From positions 1 through 7,766 of the forward strand of contig CAZMRK010000845.1 of the NCBI GenBank assembly GCA_964568355.1: DNA of 7,766 nt. Direction: 5' to 3'. This stretch comes from JAJPJX01 sp964568355 (lineage in GTDB: Bacteria > Acidobacteriota > Terriglobia > Bryobacterales > Bryobacteraceae). Below, piece after piece: positions 6,656 to 7,766 of this stretch. Position numbers and translations under genes: made by a program. Each line of letters begins with the position of its first letter. Position 1 is the stretch's first letter. The notes under the pieces were generated by a model. That model saw nothing but the letters and a program-made list of their open reading frames with translations, did not search any database and had not been told where the DNA came from.

Positions 6656-7385
6656 CCAGCTCCGCCAATACCTGGAGTTCTATCAAGACCTGGGCGTACA
6701 GACTCTCTACCGCCGCGAAGGGGCGCCCCAACCCCCGACCCCTGCCCCCCAACCCTGGTCTTTTGACCCTCAGCCCCCATCTCCCATGGATCTTCCCGGC
6801 CTGGCACCCGAAAACGACACGCTTCTCCAGATCCTCCAGGACATCGGCGATTGCCGCCGCTGCCGCCTGCACGAAGGCCGCAACAAGCTGGTCTTCGGCG
6901 TCGGCAACGAGCAGGCGAAACTGGTCTTCGTCGGGGAAGGCCCGGGCGCCGATGAAGATGCGCAAGGCATCCCGTTCGTAGGCCGCGCCGGCCAGCTACT
7001 CACGCAGATGATCGAAGGCACGGCGCGCAAGGAAGGCATCCCGCTGCAACGTGCCGATGTCTATATCTGCAATGTGGTGAAGTGCCGTCCGCCCGGCAAT
7101 CGCACGCCGGAAGCCGATGAGATGGAGATCTGCGGCCAGTTCCTCTTCCGCCAGCTTTCCGTCATCCGGCCCAAAGCCATCTGCGCGCTCGGCTCCACCG
7201 CCGCCAAGGCGCTGCTCGGCGGCAAGGACGGCGTGACGCGTCTCCGCGGAAAATGGCTCAAGTGGCGCGACATTCCGCTGATCGTCACCTACCACCCGTC
7301 CTACCTGCTGCGCCCCTACAACCAGAACGCCAAGCGCGAAGCCTGGGAAGACCTGAAAAAAGTCCTGCACTTCGTCTACGACTGA
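6645..7385 (+). CDS. Family 4 (iron-sulfur) uracil-DNA glycosylase
   Basis: 246-residue base-excision repair enzyme that removes uracil arising from cytosine deamination. The core (about 60-246) has four Cys suited to a 4Fe-4S cluster: Cys70 and Cys73 (CRRC), Cys147 and Cys163 (C-x15-C), the family 4 pattern. Catalytic motif 1 is GEGPGADED (97-105), followed by QGIPFVGRAGQLL; the second motif is YHPSYLLR with His217. Residues 1-24 look like a short helical segment, and residues 26-55 form a Pro/Gln/Ala-rich, probably disordered linker with 12 prolines. The DNA of that linker is extremely C-rich. The ATG at 6645 lies inside coaBC (11-base overlap) and lacks a clear ribosome site; an internal ATG at 6786 would give the core alone but also has none. 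It is the last + strand gene before the palindromes. The family is firm; UdgA/UDGa naming varies. Confidence 0.93.
   Translation: MNPDQLRQYLEFYQDLGVQTLYRREGAPQPPTPAPQPWSFDPQPPSPMDLPGLAPENDTLLQILQDIGDCRRCRLHEGRNKLVFGVGNEQAKLVFVGEGPGADEDAQGIPFVGRAGQLLTQMIEGTARKEGIPLQRADVYICNVVKCRPPGNRTPEADEMEICGQFLFRQLSVIRPKAICALGSTAAKALLGGKDGVTRLRGKWLKWRDIPLIVTYHPSYLLRPYNQNAKREAWEDLKKVLHFVYD
6726..6755 (-). other. Putative G-quadruplex motif (template strand of the glycosylase gene)
   Basis: On the + strand, five C-tracts of 4, 5, 4, 6 and 3 bases are separated by uniform 2-base spacers (AA, GA, TG, AA). The - strand thus carries five G-tracts with 2-base loops, a strong quadruplex pattern, and the + strand could form an i-motif. 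Further C-tracts follow at 6767-6769, 6774-6778 and 6783-6785. It lies within the codons of the Pro-rich linker of the uracil-DNA glycosylase. Being on the template strand, it would affect polymerases rather than fold in the mRNA. Folding is inferred from pattern only. Confidence 0.6.
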
Positions 7386-7417
7386 AACCCCGTCGTACGC
7401 TGCGTCAACGTTGTAGC

Positions 7418-7453
7418 GCCCGATTTATCGGGCCGCGTCGACTTCAGTCGACG
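7418..7453. repeat. Tandem REP-like palindromes at convergent gene ends (possible bidirectional terminator)
   Basis: Two perfect hairpins stand back to back. GCCCGA-TTTA-TCGGGC (7418-7433) has a 6-bp stem and 4-base loop. CGTCGAC-TTCA-GTCGACG (7436-7453) has a 7-bp stem and 4-base loop. They lie between the glycosylase stop (7385) and the stop of the convergent permease gene (7464), where transcription from both sides should end. Only TTT follows on the + side and there is no T-run on the - side, so classical intrinsic termination is weak. Paired short palindromes of this kind resemble dispersed REP elements, but only one copy is visible here. The preceding bases 7386-7417 hold nothing I can name. 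Confidence 0.6.
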
Positions 7454-7463
7454 TTTCGCTCCG

Positions 7464-7766
7464 CTAGTTGCTCCGCAACGCCGACATCGGCTGGATGCGC
7501 GAAGCCCGCCACGCCGGCACATACCCGGCCGCGCAGGCTACCGCCGTGAGCAGCGCCAGGATGGCCGCGAACGTCGCCGGATCGGTCGGCGCGGTCCCGA
7601 ACAGCAGCGATTCGATCGCCCGCACCACTCCGATCGAGACCGCCAGCCCCAGCCCCATGCCCGCCAGCACCAGCCGCACCGCACCGCCCATCACGCCGCG
7701 CTGCACCTGCCCGGCCGTCGCGCCGAGCGCCATGCGGATGCCGATCTCCTGCGTCCTTCGCGCCAC
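7464..7766 (-). CDS. MacB/FtsX-type ABC transporter permease, C-terminal part (cut by window)
   Basis: The last 101 codons (100 residues plus stop) of a membrane permease whose 5' part lies past the right edge. The frame is open to the edge, so the GTG at 7766 is an internal valine, not a start. The hallmark RRTQEIGIRMALGA at the start of the visible part, two hydrophobic segments (about residues 28-50 and 66-84 of the visible part) and the ending PAWRASRIQPMSALR are typical of the FtsX/MacB permease fold. Such permeases work with a MacB-type ATPase in mechanotransmission or efflux of peptides, antibiotics or lipoproteins. Acidobacteria carry many orphan, duplicated copies (often called ADOP), and this tail resembles those; whether an ATPase lies beside it cannot be seen. 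It converges with the + strand operon. The final codons (R-S-N-stop) coincide with a small inverted repeat (7467-7479). Confidence 0.88.
   Translation of the reverse strand: MARRTQEIGIRMALGATAGQVQRGVMGGAVRLVLAGMGLGLAVSIGVVRAIESLLFGTAPTDPATFAAILALLTAVACAAGYVPAWRASRIQPMSALRSN

Noticed and set aside
7764..7766. GTG on the - strand as the start of a 100-residue protein
   Set aside because: The sequence from this codon is the middle of a known permease motif (ARRTQEIGIRMALGA); the gene continues outside the window.

Overview
The window reads as a piece of a high-GC bacterial chromosome carrying ordinary housekeeping and cell-envelope genes packed on the + strand. The best guess for the source is an Acidobacteriota bacterium (Solibacter/Bryobacter-like). 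This rests on the permease tail at the right edge, which looks like the MacB/FtsX-type permeases greatly expanded in that phylum, and on the general look of the proteins. The assignment is an inference. The envelope genes imply a Gram-negative, diderm cell. I see no phage, CRISPR, transposase or toxin-antitoxin genes, no rRNA or tRNA, and no convincing undescribed system.

Layout. The window opens inside a KDPG/KHG aldolase gene (1-655, start just outside). A 77-base gap with a hairpin follows. Next comes a 56-residue zinc-ribbon protein of the Trm112/YcaR family (733-903), then a family 9 glycosyltransferase of the heptosyltransferase type (916-1827) and an MsbA-type lipid A/LPS flippase (1824-3653). 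These lead without a break into yicC (3650-4543), gmk (4540-5154), rpoZ (5179-5427), coaBC (5432-6655) and a family 4 iron-sulfur uracil-DNA glycosylase (6645-7385). A short convergent gap with tandem palindromes (7418-7453) separates this block from the C-terminal part of an ABC-type permease on the - strand (7464-7766, continuing past the window). No gene-free stretch exceeds 80 bases.

How the genes work together. The Trm112 protein, glycosyltransferase and MsbA form an envelope group: core sugar addition and flipping of the finished glycolipid. The yicC-gmk-rpoZ-coaBC run is a conserved bacterial neighbourhood covering RNA turnover, GDP formation, RNA polymerase assembly and coenzyme A synthesis; the DNA-repair glycosylase is added at its end. 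Three successive junctions (1824, 3650, 4540) are 4-base ATGA or GTGA overlaps, and coaBC and the glycosylase overlap by 11 bases. The block from 733 to 7385 therefore looks like one long, translationally coupled operon ending at the palindromes. No promoter could be placed with confidence; the 656-732 gap is the only obvious place for one inside the window.

The observations most worth a second look are structural. A dense run of G-tracts on the - strand lies inside the 5' part of the glycosylase gene (6726-6755). YicC has a five-residue insertion in its conserved C-terminal motif. MsbA has an enlarged first periplasmic loop yet keeps the basic residues of the lipid-binding cavity. Tandem REP-like palindromes sit at the convergent end.
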